Of a stretch of DNA of 64,000 bases, positions 10,291 through 22,924 are shown one piece after another. The position numbers were made by a program, and so were the translations under genes. The notes under the pieces were generated by a model. It was not told the DNA's origin. It was given only the letters and a program-made list of their open reading frames with translations, and did no database searches. The DNA is from Sacculina carcini. Taxonomy: Eukaryota > Arthropoda > Thecostraca > Sacculinidae. The first letter of the stretch is position 1, and each line of letters starts with the position of its first letter. The DNA lies in contig OU696596.1 in assembly GCA_916048095.2 (NCBI GenBank), positions 3,769,195-3,833,194 of the forward strand, read 5' to 3'.

Positions 10291-11699
10291 CATGAAATTC
10301 ATATTCAATTCATAAAAAATATGGAAAAATAAAAATGAAATAGGGTACACTCATAAAAATATTAATCAATTGAAAATTATAAGTTTAATTATTTTTATTT
10401 CGACACAATATTTCCCCTCAGTCCGCCTGAGTCATTTTTAACCCCGCCCGTCGTGCTGAATAATTCAGAGCTCGAACACGATCCGTTCTGCATCTTGAAG
10501 TCAAATCCATTGGTTTTGTGTATGGATTAATTCTACAGGGGAAATTGAACGTTCTATTGTCTATAGTTGCTGCCCGCGGAGCCTTAAATGAAACATTTGA
10601 AAAAATGAACTAAAAAATGGAACACTTTTTTTAAACCCGCTCGTCGTGCGGAACAATTCATACAATGAAATTCATATTTGAAGTCAAATCCATTGGTTTT
10701 GTGTATGGATTAATTCTACAGGGGAAATTGAACGTTCTATTGTCTATAGTTGCTGCCCGCAGAGCATTTTTATTTTTAAAAAAATACTTTTTTTTAAATG
10801 AACCATTTGAAAAAATGAACTGAAAACACTTTTTTAAACCCGCCCGTTGTGCGGAACAATTCATACAATAAAATTCATATCAAATCCATAAAATATAATG
10901 AATACAAATTGAAAACCAAAAAATGTAACCTATAAATATCTTAACCAATATAAAAGTCTAAGTGTGAATATTTTTGTTCTTATTTTGACAAATATTATCC
11001 CTCAACCCGCCTGATATATATATCTGCCCGTCGTGTGGTATAATTCAGAACACAAACACGAAACAAACAATGAAAGATGATGAAATCTTTTCATCAGAAT
11101 GTTTCTAAACTATATTTATTACTCAACATCATTCCCCAATATCATTTGCCTAAGCACTATTTTACTTTAACCGCTATAATTTTTATTGCTAAAAGTTATA
11201 TATTTTCCGCTATCATTAAAACCCAATATAACCTGAGTCAAACCTACCCAACCCAACCCAACCATTCAATCTTGACCGCACTCAGCCTAGTCTGAGGTGA
11301 TTTAACTTATTTGTTTGTGATCACAAAATATACTGATTCGATCATAATTTGTAATCAGAAGACTGAGATTATCTACCCCAGGGGTCCCAAACACGCGGCC
11401 CACCAATACTTACCTCTCAACCCGCCAATATAGTGTCGGGACCAAACTGTAAGGTAGCTAAATTAACATTTGTTACATAATGCGATATAATTATACACCA
11501 TTATCATATTATCTCATAATTCCCGGTTAATGCTTCCACTAACGCATCATATTCATACAGTTGTTATTTTTTGGATTACACCGATATTACAGCCCTTGAT
11601 ATCACAGCCGATATTATATTATGCAATCTATATTCTGCTACGTATTATTCCTAATAAATATATCGGATAATATATGACTGGACTTCAGTGAAATTATAT

Positions 11700-12960
11700 C
11701 AGTGTATATTCATGTGTAATCGCAAGTAATAATAGCTGTCAAATTGGCAACATGACATTTTGACTTTACACCGCCGTAATTTCCTTTAGATACACTTTGG
11801 AAAATTACAAATTATACCGTATTGTAGAATAACAAAATTTCTAGCACGATGGTATAATGTATTTTCACGTATAACGAATAGTTACTGAGAAATAGTAGAA
11901 AAATTAATTATTTTTAGTCGCCCGGTGTTCAAGTGTAATTTTGGATGTATTTGAGAATTTTGCCAATTTTACACGTTTTTTGTATCATTTGTGGGTATAA
12001 ATTATAACTCATCTTGTAGAACACAAATTATCTACACAGTAGTATATTTCTGTGTAATCGCAAGTGCGCATAATAGCTGTCAAATTGGCAATATGTGCTT
12101 TTGACTTTACACCTCCGTGACTTGCTTTAGGTTCACTTTGGAAAATTAAAAATTATACCGTATTGTAGAAAACAAAATTTCTAGCACGATGGTATACTTT
12201 TTTGTAATGTGTGACAAATATTTCTTGAGAAATAGGTAGAAAAACGAATTAATTTTAATCACCCGGTGTTCAAGTGTAATTTTGGATGTATTTGAGAATT
12301 TTGCCAATTTTACACGTTTTTTGTATCATTTGTGGGTATCAATTATAACTTTTCTTGTAGAACACAAAATTATCTACACAATAGTATAATTTTTATAGCT
12401 GTACCATTGCTGGTTTATGAGGAATAGATAGCGGAATATTGACCAAAATATTCACGTTTTTGTGTGCCAATTTTGCTTTTTTGACTTTGTCATTTACACT
12501 TCACACCGCCGTAACTTTTTTTTAATATACTTTGGAAAAAACAAAATTATACCGTGTTGTAGAAAACGAAATTCCCAGCATGATGGTATTATTTATTTAG
12601 ATGTGTGATAATTACTTTTTGAGAAATAGAGAAAAAAGTATAGAAAATCGGACGCGTGGAGTTTAAATAAAATTTTGAATGTAGATTGATTTTTTTCCAT
12701 TTTACATGTTTTATATTCAATTTGTGGGTATAAATTATAGTTTGTTGAGTAGAACAGAAAATTTTGTACACAGTGGTATAATTTGTATAGTTGTACCATT
12801 GCTGGTTTAGGAGAAGTAGTCTTCAGAAAATTGACCAAAATTTTCGCGTTTTTCAGGGTTCATTTTGTCTTTTCACCGCTATAACTTTTTTTGGTCTTAT
12901 TTTTAAAATTTGAAATTTATCCTATCGTGTAGACAAGAAAATTTCCAACGTGATGGTATA
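11700..12960 (-). repeat. Dimeric tandem array inside Helitron-like copy A
   Basis: About four diverged units, 340-380 bp apart, marked by 'tgactttacaccgccgtaa' near 11761, 12102, 12485 and 12870. Each unit splits into two related halves of about 170 bp: one with 'accgtattgtagaaaac...ggtataat', the other with 'cttgtagaacacaaaattat...agtatat'. No coding frame is conserved. Confidence 0.75.
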
Positions 12961-13027
12961 TATTGTTAGCGGGTACGCCAAGTGGTGGCCGAGTATTAGC
13001 TGATAGAAAATGGACCAAGGATGGTGA

Positions 13028-13059
<32 letters not shown>

Positions 13060-13096
13060 GATCTCTTTTATATATATAGATATATATATATACTAG

Positions 13097-13960
13097 ACCA
13101 GAAAAAAATCGACGAAATATATAAAACTTGCCTATCAACAAATTTAACATTAATTGCGTTCACTATATTGTTTTGCCCTAATGCTCATTGATGCAATACA
13201 ACTTCAATTACTGACATATCTATTTTCCTATGTCAAATCACAATTATCATTCTTATATATTAATTATAATGACAACTGCAATGCATATTTGCTGTTATCA
13301 GTCTTAGTGAATATAAATTATATATAAACCGCAGGTCACCTAATGATATTTAGACGAGTAAATAAATGCTGTGGTATAAGCTGTGATGTATGTTATAACA
13401 GTGGTTCATTATAATGCTTCCGTCTGTGGAGAAGCCTTTGTTAAAATATATGAGCAATAAATTACTATTCAAAATATGTTACTAGTTGTCAGTTGAGAGC
13501 AGCCCATTTCTAGGCGAGTCTTGTCAATTTTTCCTGCTCACATCCAATTATCTCTCTTTAAGCTAAACGCAATCAAGCATATAAACCCGCCCAGACATAC
13601 TGCTGAGAGGCGTACCGCTGATACGTCAATGCAGAATAGCCAATACAATATTTTATACAGATTACAACCCTGCCTCAGTCATGTGAACTAGAAATCAAGC
13701 CTAGCTATGTCACTTCTGATCACATTTTGTCTGTATAACCATGCACGTTTAAAGCCTGCGATATTAATATATATAATGATTTTTTTAGTAAGCTTGGCTT
13801 AGCATATCTTGTTCAGTTGGATCTTAAAATTTTAAGAATGAACATGTTGTGAGTTCATCACAAATACAATAGAAATATGAAAGTTGGCCAATACAGTGCA
13901 CTAGGACAAATCTTGCGCTTGTTTGTAATAAGAAAATTTTGCATTATAAGTTTATTCAAC
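13097..13960 (+). repeat. RepE copy 1
   Basis: Begins directly after the TA tract that received the Helitron-like element and matches 16446-17460. It contains 'aatcgacgaaatatat' and ends in the segment leading into RepB. No genes seen. Confidence 0.8.
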
Positions 13961-15243
13961 AATTATTGCTTGAATGAGATAAAATATTTAATTACTGCAA
14001 TGATGTACGTATGTGGGCAGGAAAATTAAGACACTGCTCAGCGAGTCAAAATGCACAAGTATTCCGGCTACAAGTTTTAAATGTCCGTCACTGCTTATCA
14101 GTGATATCTATTTGTTTTACTAATAAACCACGCATTTAAACCAGCATCTACACTACCGACTGTTACCACCACTACAAGTTATAAATGTCAGTCACTGATA
14201 GTGATATTGAGTAGATGAGTAGACAAGTAGATGAGTGTTGTGCAAAAATTTGTGATACAAGTTATAATAGTGATCCAGTATAATTACCATCAAGCTGATC
14301 TGTGAAATTATATTAACAAAATTGTATATTCAAAGCCAGTAATATGTCTCGCTACTGATTAAATCTTGCAAAATAACAACGTCAATGTATCGTGTGAAAT
14401 ATGTAAGTAGGATAATTCACCTCACACACAAACGCACACAAATACCTACCACATTACATTACGTAGATATTTGTTTTACTAATAAAGCACGCATTTAAAC
14501 CAACATCTACATTACCGACTGTTACCAGAATGTATGAATTGCGCTATATTTCACGGATACGTAAGATTATTATTAAATCAGAAGTATTAATTAATACAGT
14601 ATTAATTAATGTAATATATTTATTTAAGAGAAAATAATTCATTGTACCAGGCAGGAACAACCGGAGTAAGAAATTGGCATGTCATATATACAGTTCAGAC
14701 AATACGTGTGTATATGTATGCATATCTGCTATGTAGGGAAAAGTTAGGTATTTCTACCCCAACCTTGAAATTATGTGAGAAACAAGATATAATTTGAACA
14801 AATGTGAAATTTACTAATGAAAAAATAATTTAACAATATAATAATTTAACAATATAATAACAAATATCACACATCTAAATATATTATACCATCCTACTGG
14901 AAATTTTATTTTCTACAACACCGTATAAATTTTAATATCAATTTTCCAGACTGCATTCAAAAAAGTTACGGCGGTATGAAGTCAAAATGACAAAGTCAAA
15001 AACACAAAAATTTCACTGAAAACGGATATAAACCAATATTATACCAATTGAACGGATATATTATACCAATTGAACGGATATATTATACCAATATTATACC
15101 AATTGAACGGATATATACCAATATTCTTCTTGTGTTATCGTGTATGGTTGAATTGTGTATTGAATGCGAGCCGGTCACTCGCTCGCCGCTGATTGGTTGT
15201 GGCGGTGGCGTGAGGCCTATGCGTGTGTGTGTGTGTGTGTGTA

Positions 15244-15283
<40 letters not shown>

Positions 15284-15480
15284 TGTGTGTGTGTGTGTGT
15301 GTGTGTGCTCCCGTGTGTCACGGTGTGAGTCTAGGAGTCTTGTTCGAAGGGTGGTAATGTTGCGACCTCTGGCAGGCGCGCGTGGGGCAGTGATGCCAAC
15401 GCGCGCCTACCTGTAATACAGTTTTAGTTTTTGAGTTTTGTTACATAAAGGTTTAGTTATATATGTTTGTTACAATTCCT
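13961..15480 (+). repeat. RepB copy 3
   Basis: Full-length RepB with a 22-bp minisatellite at about 15040-15115 and an old solo LTR at its end. The 80-codon frame seen in copy 1 is broken here near 14570-14600 by inserted AT-rich sequence. Confidence 0.8.
15131..15445 (+). mobile_element. Old solo LTR, copy 3
   Basis: Starts TGTGTTATCG and ends TTTTGTTACA. It has a compound (TG)n tract at about 15222-15309 broken by 'tatgtgcg', and the GC-rich hairpin at 15374-15408 with one mismatch. Confidence 0.75.
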
Positions 15481-15483
15481 CAA

Positions 15484-15765
15484 ATAACCATTAATACTTA
15501 AGTATGAAAGTAGCTCAAATAATAAATGGTTCGATATCACAGATACCACAGACAAAAATTATGAGTGGATACAAATATCAGCTTTCATTCCATTTGTTCC
15601 ATGTGTATTACATATGTATTGCATTGTATTGCATTTGTATGCATTACGTGTTGTATGTATTACACTCTATTCTTAATGGGTCAACCATTATTAATAAGTA
15701 TTACATACACATATACACATGATATAACCCACACATAGACAGTACATATAAACACATTTACCCAA
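15484..15765 (+). repeat. RepF copy 1
   Basis: Near-identical to 53537-53805 ('agataccacagacaaaaatt', 'gcattacgtgttgtatgtat'). The 72-codon frame here and its counterpart at 53550 differ by several residues, and I do not treat them as genes. Confidence 0.7.
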
Positions 15766-16010
15766 AAACGTATAAATATCAAGTAGCACAGATATTAAGG
15801 TGAATATCAATTGCTAAATCCTAACAGCAGACATTTGGACATTTCTTGATCTTCAGACCTAATATTCCATCTCTTTTCCTATTTTATCCTCATATATATC
15901 GTTTTAGTGACTCCTATCTGCAAAAAAGTCACCAAACTTCGTCGTAAAGTCACATAATAACAAGAAAAATAACAAAAGGTAACCTGACTAAAAAAAATAA
16001 CCTAAAAGCA
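15766..16010. other. No feature recognised
   Basis: AT-rich sequence with a locally repeated 'aaaagtaac' motif near 15960-16045. Nothing codes and no terminal repeats are visible. Confidence 0.45.
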
Positions 16011-16128
16011 AAAAAAGTAACCCTTAGGTGAAAAAGTAACATTATTAACTTTTGACAGCCCTAGTGATTACTAATTCTAAATCACAAATTCACTAATAAA
16101 AATATATCATAAAGAACTCGACAAAGTG

Positions 16129-16165
<37 letters not shown>

Positions 16166-16445
16166 GAAAATAAAGATATATAGACGATATGAGAAGTGAA
16201 GTGAAATATAGAAATGCTTACGGTTCAGACGATCTTTTAGAGAACAAAAACATTGAAGTATGCAATAATATGCAACTTCACAATTTTGCCTGAGGGAAGC
16301 AGTTACAACTTTATTAACAAAAACACCCTCAGATTTATGTATATAACTCTTGCTAAGGTAATTTGTTAATAATTAAATGTGAAAATAATCGATAAATACC
16401 AATTTTTCATAAATTATCTATTATTCTATATATATATATATATAT
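16011..16445 (+). repeat. RepD copy 2, empty site for the Helitron-like element
   Basis: Matches 8841-9338. Its final (TA)n runs straight into 'ctagaccagaaagaaatcg', whereas copy 1 has 3.7 kb inserted at that point. The second (TA)n at about 16129-16164 is much shorter than in copy 1. Confidence 0.8.
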
Positions 16446-17460
16446 ACTAGACCAGAAAGAAATCGACGAAATATATATAACTTGCCTATCAACAAATTTA
16501 ACATTAATTGCGTTCACTATATTGTTTTGCCCTAGTGCTCATTGATGCAATACGAATTCAATTACTGACATATCTATTTTCCTATGTCAAATCACAATTA
16601 TCATTCTTATATATTAATTATAATGACAGCTGCAATGCATATTTGCTGTTATCAGTATTAGTGAATAGAAATTATATATAAACCGCAGGTCACCTAATGA
16701 TATTTAGACGAGTAAATAAATGCTGTGGTATAAGCTGTGATGTATGTTATAACAGTGGTTCAGTATAATGCTTCCGTCTGTGGAGAAGCCTTTGTTAAAA
16801 TATATGAGCAATAAATTACTATTCAAAATATGTTACTAGTTGTCAGTTGAGAGCAGCGCATTTCTAGGCGAGTCTTGTCAATTTTTCCTGCTCACATCCA
16901 ATTATCTCTCTTTAAGCTAAACGCAATCAAGCATACAAACCCGCCCAGACATACACCTGAGAGGCGTACCGCTGATACGTCAATGCAGAATAGCCAATAC
17001 AATATTTTTTACAGATTACAACCCTGCCTCAGTCATGTGAACTAGAAATCAAGCCTAGCTATGTCACTTCTGATCACATTTTGTCTGTATAACCATGCAC
17101 GTTTAAAGCCTACGATATTAATATATATAATGATTTTTTTAGTAAGCTTGGCTTAGCATATCTTGTTCAGTTGGATCTTAAAATTTTAAGAATGAACATG
17201 TTGTGAGTTCATCACAAATACAATAGAAATATGAAAGTTGGCCAAGACAGTGCACTAGGACAAATCTTGCGCTTGTTTGTAATAAGAAAATTGTGCATTA
17301 TAAGTTTATCCAACAATTATTATATTATTATATTATATATTGTTTATTATATATATATTATATATTATATATTATATATTATTATATTATATATATTATA
17401 TTATATTATATTGTTATATTATTATCCAACAATTATAAGTTATCCAACAATTATTGCTTG
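16446..17460 (+). repeat. RepE copy 2 with TAT-rich expansion
   Basis: Matches 13097-13960. A tract of ATT/ATAT units at about 17316-17424 is inserted within 'tccaacaattat', which is repeated on both sides of the tract. The reading frames across it are artefacts of the repeat. Confidence 0.75.
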
Positions 17461-18709
17461 AATGAGATAAAATATTTAATAACTGCAATGATGTACGTAT
17501 GTGGGCAGGAAAATTAAGACACTGATCAGCGAGTCAAAATGCACAAGTATTCCGGCTACAAGTTTTAAATGTCCGTCACTGCTTATCAGTGATATCTACT
17601 TGTTTTACTAATGAACCACGCATTTAAACCAACATCTACACTACCGACTGTTACCACCACTACAAGTTATAATTGACGGTCACTGATAGTGATATTGAGT
17701 AGATGAGTAGACAAGTAGATGAGTGTTGTGCAAAAATTTGTGATACAAGCTATAATAGTGATCCAGAATAATTACCATAAAGCTGATCTGTGAAATTATA
17801 TTAACAAAATTGTATATTCAAAGCCAGTAATATGTCTCCCTACTGATTAAATCATGCAAAATAACAACGTCAATGTATCGTGTGAAATATGTAAGTAGGA
17901 TAATTTACCTCACACACACACACACACACACGCACACAAATACCCATCACATTACATTACGTAGATATTTGTTTTACTAATAAAGCACGCATTTAAACCA
18001 ACATCTACATTACCGACTGTTACCAGAATGTATGAATTGAGCTATATTTCACTGATACGTAAGATTATTATTAAATCAGAAGTATTAATTTATACACTAA
18101 GAGAAAATAATTCATTGTACCAGGCAGGAGCAACCGGAGTAAGAAATTGGCATATCATATATACAGTTCAAACAATACGTGTGTATATGTATGCATATCT
18201 GCTATGTAGGGAAAAGCTAGGTATTTTTACCCCAAACTTGAAATTATGTGAGAAACAAAATATAATTTGAACAAATGTGAAATTTACTAATGAAAAAATA
18301 ATTTAACAATATAATAAATTAGCAATATAATAACAAATATCACACGTCTAAATAAATTATACCATCCTACTGGAAATTTTATTTTCTACAACACCGTATA
18401 AATTTTAATTTTCCAGACTGCATTCAAAAAAGTTACGGCGGTATGAAGTCAAAATGACAAAGTCAAAAACACAAAAATTGCACTGAAAAACGGATATATA
18501 CCAATATTATACCAATTGAACAGATATATTATACCAATTGAACGGATATATCATACCAATTGAACGGATATATTATACCAATAGTATACCAATTGAACGG
18601 ATATATACCAATATTCTTCTTGTGTGATCGTGTATGGTTGAATTGTGTATTGAATGCGAGCCGGTCACTCGCTCGCCGCTGATTGGTTGTGGCGGTGGCG
18701 TGAGGCCTA

Positions 18710-18767
<58 letters not shown>

Positions 18768-19206
18768 TGTGTGTGTGTGTGTGTGCTCCCATGTGTCACG
18801 GTGTGAGTCTAGTAGTCTTGTTCGAAGGGTGGTAATGTTGCGACCTCTGGCAGGCGCGCGTGGGGCAGTGATGCCCACGCGCGCCTACCTGTCATACAGT
18901 TTTTGTTTTTGAGTTTTGTTACATAAAGGTTTAGTTATATATGTTTGCTACAATTCCTCAAATAATGTTTGTTAAACATTTCCTCAATTTGTACAATCCC
19001 CCAAAAAATAATGTATGTTTGTTACAATTCCTCAATTCCTCAATTTTTCCTGCTGACAACCAATTTCCTCTCTGTACAAACGCCATGTGGTCTCATATAC
19101 GCTTTGATTATTATTATTATTAATAATTACAGGCAAGTTCAGTAGAAAGAGATGAGCGCAAGCACTATTATCACCATGCGATGGCCTCATGTATCGTAAA
19201 CTGACA
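17461..19206 (+). repeat. RepB copy 4
   Basis: Full RepB including the tail with (ATT)n and the 'ggcctcatgtatcgtaaact' end, where it is cut by a LINE fragment at about 19207. It has a CA tract at about 17911-17933, a 22-bp array at about 18505-18600 and an old solo LTR. Confidence 0.8.
18621..18923 (+). mobile_element. Old solo LTR, copy 4
   Basis: TGTGTGATCG to GTTTTGTTACA. It has (TG)n at about 18712-18787 and the best-preserved old hairpin, at 18852-18886. Confidence 0.75.
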
Positions 19207-19535
19207 TTGTCACTTCATTCAGAAAGTGTGTGCAAGTCCTCCTGCAATTCCTCACAGCTGACTTGATCTGTGACTCTTTTCAACATCTTCATGTCATCCG
19301 CAAACATGTTGACATAACTTCCTATTCCTTTCGTCATTTGATTGATATAAACCAAGAACATTATCGGCCCGAGCACTGATCCCTGAGGAACACCGCTTAA
19401 AACATCACTCCATGCCGACTTCTCACCTTTCACAATCGTTCTCATCTTCCGTGCACTCAAGTAGTCTCTCATCCATTCAAACAACTTTCCATGTATCCCT
19501 CCTTCATGCTCAGTTTGAAGCAATGTATGTATGGG
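19207..19535 (-). pseudogene. Non-LTR retrotransposon RT fragment
   Basis: The minus-strand frame at 19215-19523 (about 100 residues) contains SGVPQGSVLGPIMF and FADD, the central palm motifs of CR1/jockey-type reverse transcriptase. It would copy RNA into cDNA at a nicked target in a full element. Both flanks of the domain are missing and no tail or target duplication is visible. It is joined to the truncated end of RepB copy 4. It differs from the other RT pieces in the window, so it is a separate LINE lineage. Confidence 0.85.
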
Positions 19536-20695
19536 ATGTATGGGACTGATACGTTAATACGTTAACCGGCTACGTATAATATACGTTACGTTACGTATAT
19601 ATAAACCGATATGACATACAATATACATTCGTTAATATATACACATAATGCAATATACTTCAATATACAACATAATACAATTAAGCCGATGTAGGCCCAT
19701 CGCCTGTACAAGAAATTCTGGTCGTAAATTTCTTGCAAGCCTGAGTGATCCTACATAGACAAGCTAAATAAAGCGGATGTCAGCGTGTGTTTATGTTTTT
19801 CTGAAATTAAAACTAAATTACCATTTTTCGCTTCTGAAATTTTCATTTGGATGCAAAGCATTAGATTGTGAAGAGTTGTGATGTACATCTGTTGACCGCT
19901 CCCAGCTTCCAGTGATGGTTATCAATAATGTACTTAATAAATTGTGCAAAGCTTGATTGTACAAACTTTCCTAAGCTACACCCCAGCATGTTGTGCAAAC
20001 AAAGAATATTATGAATGACATTACAATGAAAATATCCGTGAAGACACACATACACACACACACACTCACAATCATATAGATATAGATAATATAGATCTAG
20101 ATAAACAGACAGACGCACAATACTGTAGCATTATTACGAATACAAACGACATACACTACAAGGTTAATGAAATTTCAAAATATACCAATGCATATTAATT
20201 GCATTGGTAATGTAAACATACCAAAATGATAAACGGAAATGTAAACAATCAAAAGTTCATATTTTAATTGTATTATAAGTGTATTTTCTATTATAAGCGT
20301 CTCTTTACATCACTAATATATTGTAAATGTTGAATTTTGAAATGCGACATTTGTTTTTTTTGTATTTAAATATGCTGCTAAATTTTAGATGAACGCTTAT
20401 AGAATTTGATAAAGCTTTTATATGTATATATACATATATATTTGTCCTATCTATCTACATATCTTCTATATCTATATTGTGTTGCAGCGGTTTCAATGGC
20501 TGGTGCAGGCTTTGAAGCCAGCTTGCTACATCCAATCAGCGTCAATACGTATTCTATTCAATTTTGCTTTTATATCTGACATCCTGTTAGAGCACAACTT
20601 CCACCCCGGAGGTCTAACGTGGATACTGGGTTTCACCCTTACTTAGCGATGTCAATCTGATTCTAGTGAAAATGTTGACGATGTATTATCAGAAT
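19536..20695. other. Single-copy AT-rich stretch without recognised genes
   Basis: The longest part of the window with no relative elsewhere in it. It contains a 'cgttacgttacgtatata' patch near 19580-19600 and short CA and TA runs. Open frames at 19861 (minus) and 20422 (plus) have no recognisable domain or credible codon bias. Confidence 0.5.
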
Positions 20696-20815
20696 TACTA
20701 TTATTATTATTAATTACAGGCAAATCCAGTAGCATGGGAAGAGTGCAAGCACTATTACCACCCTAAGGTGGCCCCATGTACCGGAAACGCCCAAAAGATT
20801 CAGAGAGAAAGAGAG
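20696..20815 (+). repeat. Diverged RepB tail fragment
   Basis: An (ATT)n tract followed by 'aattacaggcaaatccagta' and 'ggtggccccatgtacc', an older relative of the RepB tail at 3530-3640 and 40575-40690. It stands alone, which suggests the tail is itself an independent repeat. Confidence 0.65.
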
Positions 20816-21170
20816 TTCGAAAAGAAAAAAGTCTAGATAGAGAGTTGGAAATAATATAATAAATAAAGAACAATAAATAATAAACCATCATCCGATAACA
20901 CTACATAATGTCACTCCGCCCACGTTCCTCAAAAAATAATAACAATTAAGTAGACGTGCAGATTTGTCTGGCCACAAACCAGATCCAAAGCTGCATACCC
21001 CCAATTCGTCGTTGATATCACCAGAAGATACACATAGCAAAAAGTTATAATGCTTTTATTGTCTAGTACCTCACACACAAACTCAACCCGACACAAACTC
21101 AACCCGACAGAAACTCAACCCCTAGTTAGTGATAATTTCCTGACGTAACCTAACCTAAATGTCTAGCATA
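20816..21170. other. No gene; short 'acaaactcaacccgac' tandem
   Basis: Three imperfect units of 'acaaactcaacccgac' lie at about 21076-21125. Otherwise nothing is recognised. Confidence 0.5.
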
Positions 21171-21271
21171 TAAACCCGCCCGTTGTGGATCGCGTCGATC
21201 CGTTCTGGATCTTGAAGACAAATCCGTTAGATTTGTATAAGAATGCATTCTACACGGTGAAATTGAACCCA
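21171..21271 (-). repeat. Helitron-like element fragment
   Basis: Contains 'aaacccgcccgttgtg', 'ccgttctggatcttgaag' and 'attctacacggtgaaattga', all diagnostic of the 3' third of the Helitron-like family (compare 9340-9620). It is cut off at 21271 where the truncated gypsy LTR starts. Confidence 0.75.
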
Positions 21272-21529
21272 TGTGAATGAGCGTGTCTCAATGGTTCAGT
21301 ATGTCATGTTCGTGTCTGTATATGCGCGTCCCTGTGTGTGTGTATGCGTGTGTGTGTGCCTCAGGTTGTCGAGGGTGTGTTGACGGTGTATATCTGAATG
21401 AGTATGTGTGTTGGGGTGTATCGGTATATAAGTTCGTGTTATCCTATCGTTTGGGACTGATTCTACCGAGAGCTGAAGCGCTGTCAATATAAAGACCAGT
21501 TGATTTCTGTATGTGGACCGTTCACCACA
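21272..21529 (+). repeat. 5' LTR, truncated (258 bp of about 357)
   Basis: By eye it is identical over all 258 bp to the last 258 bp of the 3' LTR and ends TTCACCACA. The first about 99 bp of the 3' LTR are missing. A 'tatataagttcg' TATA-like element at about 21435 and 'caatataaag' at about 21486 may be promoter and polyadenylation signals. The join to the Helitron fragment has only short shared bases (tgaac and tgtgaat). Confidence 0.85.
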
Positions 21530-21531
21530 TT

Positions 21532-21548
21532 TGGTACCCCGAGTGATT
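21532..21548 (+). promoter_or_regulatory. Primer-binding site, degenerate tRNA-Trp type
   Basis: TGGTACCCCGAGTGATT begins two bases after the 5' LTR. It resembles the canonical TGGTGACCCCGACGTGAT with two small deletions, the same kind of shortening as at 7867-7884. Priming by tRNA-Trp is inferred. Confidence 0.6.
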
Positions 21549-21609
21549 GCTTCATCGTTTGCGACACCTATTTGAACTTGTACTCATTTCAGTCGTCAAC
21601 TCTATCAGC

Positions 21610-22434
21610 ATGCAGAACTCAGGTGAGCTCACAGATTCAATGCAGCAGATTTCGAGTCCGTTTGTTTCTGCCCATGTGGGAGTAAAACCACCTCCGTTCA
21701 TGCCAGAGTCTGTGGCTGGATGGAGTGCTGTCCTGGAGGCACAATTTCATCTAGCCAGAATCACATCGGAAGAAACACGTTTTTCTCATGCGATGGCTGC
21801 ACTGCCTCCAGATGTGGCCGCCCGACTCAGTCCACAAGTTTTGGCTAGTCACAAGTATTCGGAGCTCAAACAGGCTTTGCAGAACAAATTCGATAAAACC
21901 AAAGCTGAAGTGATCGAAGAACTGATGTCGAGAATGCCACCACCAGGTTGACCGTCTGAGGCGCTGGCAGATCTTCAGAGGATAGCGCAAAAAGCTGGTG
22001 CAGGTGAAGACATAGTTAAGTATAAGTTCTTGAAATCTTTGCCTACGGCCGTCGCTGCAGCCTTAGCGGCGCAACAGGACTTGAAAATCGAACACATGGG
22101 TCCAATAGCAGACGAATTGGTGCCGCTGATACAGACAGAACCGTGTTTTGCGGCACAATCGGAAAGTATGGGGACGCAAGTAGCTCGCTCTAGCAGAGGG
22201 TACACCTCACAACGAAATCAAACCAGTACCAGCCATTACTTGATACCGAGGGAGCTGCGTCCATTTTTCGATGCTCAACGACCACAAGTGTGTAGAGCAC
22301 ACATTTACTTTGGAAATGAGGCTCTTACATGCAAAGTATGGTGCAAATGGCCTACAAAAAGACCTGGGATCAAGTTAGAGCCGTCATCTCGCACTGTGTC
22401 ACCGGCGCGCCAAGCATCTTTGTCGGAAAACTGA
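21610..22434 (+). pseudogene. gag: gag, interrupted by a stop
   Basis: Gag forms the particle that packages element RNA. The frame from ATG 21610 (an upstream in-frame ATG lies at 21547) shows the capsid start PPPFMPESVAGWSAVLEAQF and, near the end, a C-x2-H-x9-C-x3-C zinc box (about 22290-22350). TGA at 21949-21951 interrupts it after about 113 codons; the same frame then stays open to 22434, so it looks like a single nonsense change. The end overlaps the protease frame in the -1 register, which could be a genuine programmed shift as in many gag/pol pairs. Confidence 0.85.
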
Positions 22435-22889
22435 GTAGGCAGATGAACGTGAAAGCGACCACTCATCTGCCACTAGTACAAGTCGCCACGCGAATATTTC
22501 TTCGCCCAGTGACATTCATCGTAGACACAGGTGCTGGTGTGTCACTCATGCCGAGACGCCTGGTGGCAGACAGACATCTAGACCCATCGCCAGTTCGAAT
22601 TACCGCCGCCAACTGTCAAACAATTCCTGTCTATGGTCAACTGCAACTACAGATCGAAATTCATGGTCTGCGGCGAACATTCAATTGGTCGTTTGTCGTA
22701 GCCGACATCGTCACTCCTCTTCTGGGGACGGACTTCCTGGCGCACCAGAACTTGATAGTAGACTGCGGGAGGTGCGAGTTGCGTGATTCAAACACTGAGC
22801 TGGCCGTGTCGTGCAAATGGTCATCAACGTTTTCATGTGGCATCATCATCAACGACTTGACCGCTTTCCAAAATAAATTCGCCCTATAA
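22329..22889 (+). pseudogene. pol: pol, aspartic protease region
   Basis: Retropepsin-like domain that would cut Gag-Pol. The active site DTGAG starts at 22524, and the flap-distal LLGTDFL motif lies about 65 residues later. The frame overlaps gag by about 100 bp in the -1 register. It closes at 22889 just after the DNA shows the start of the linker to RT, which continues in another frame, so there is a second break near 22920-22935. Confidence 0.85.
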
Positions 22890-22924
22890 TCCAACGGTAT
22901 CAGTCCGTCATATCGTCTGCACCG

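Larger units (their letters stand above)
9339..13080 (-). mobile_element. Helitron-like non-autonomous element, copy A (3742 bp)
   Basis: On the minus strand it begins TCTATATATATAAAAGAGAT and ends in a GC-rich segment, 'ttttaatg' and CTAG. The flanking bases are A before TC and T after CTAG, the Helitron rule. There is no terminal inverted repeat or target duplication. The unoccupied site is present at 16421-16470, where (TA)n-ctagaccag runs on without interruption. No Rep/helicase frame exists inside, so it depends on another element. The inner part holds repeated GC-rich 3'-end segments (9339-11060) and a 340-380-bp tandem array (11700-12960). Confidence 0.75.

Noticed and set aside
19536..20695. 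Host gene in the single-copy stretch
   Set aside because: Only short, low-complexity frames; no splice-bounded exons or domains that I can support.
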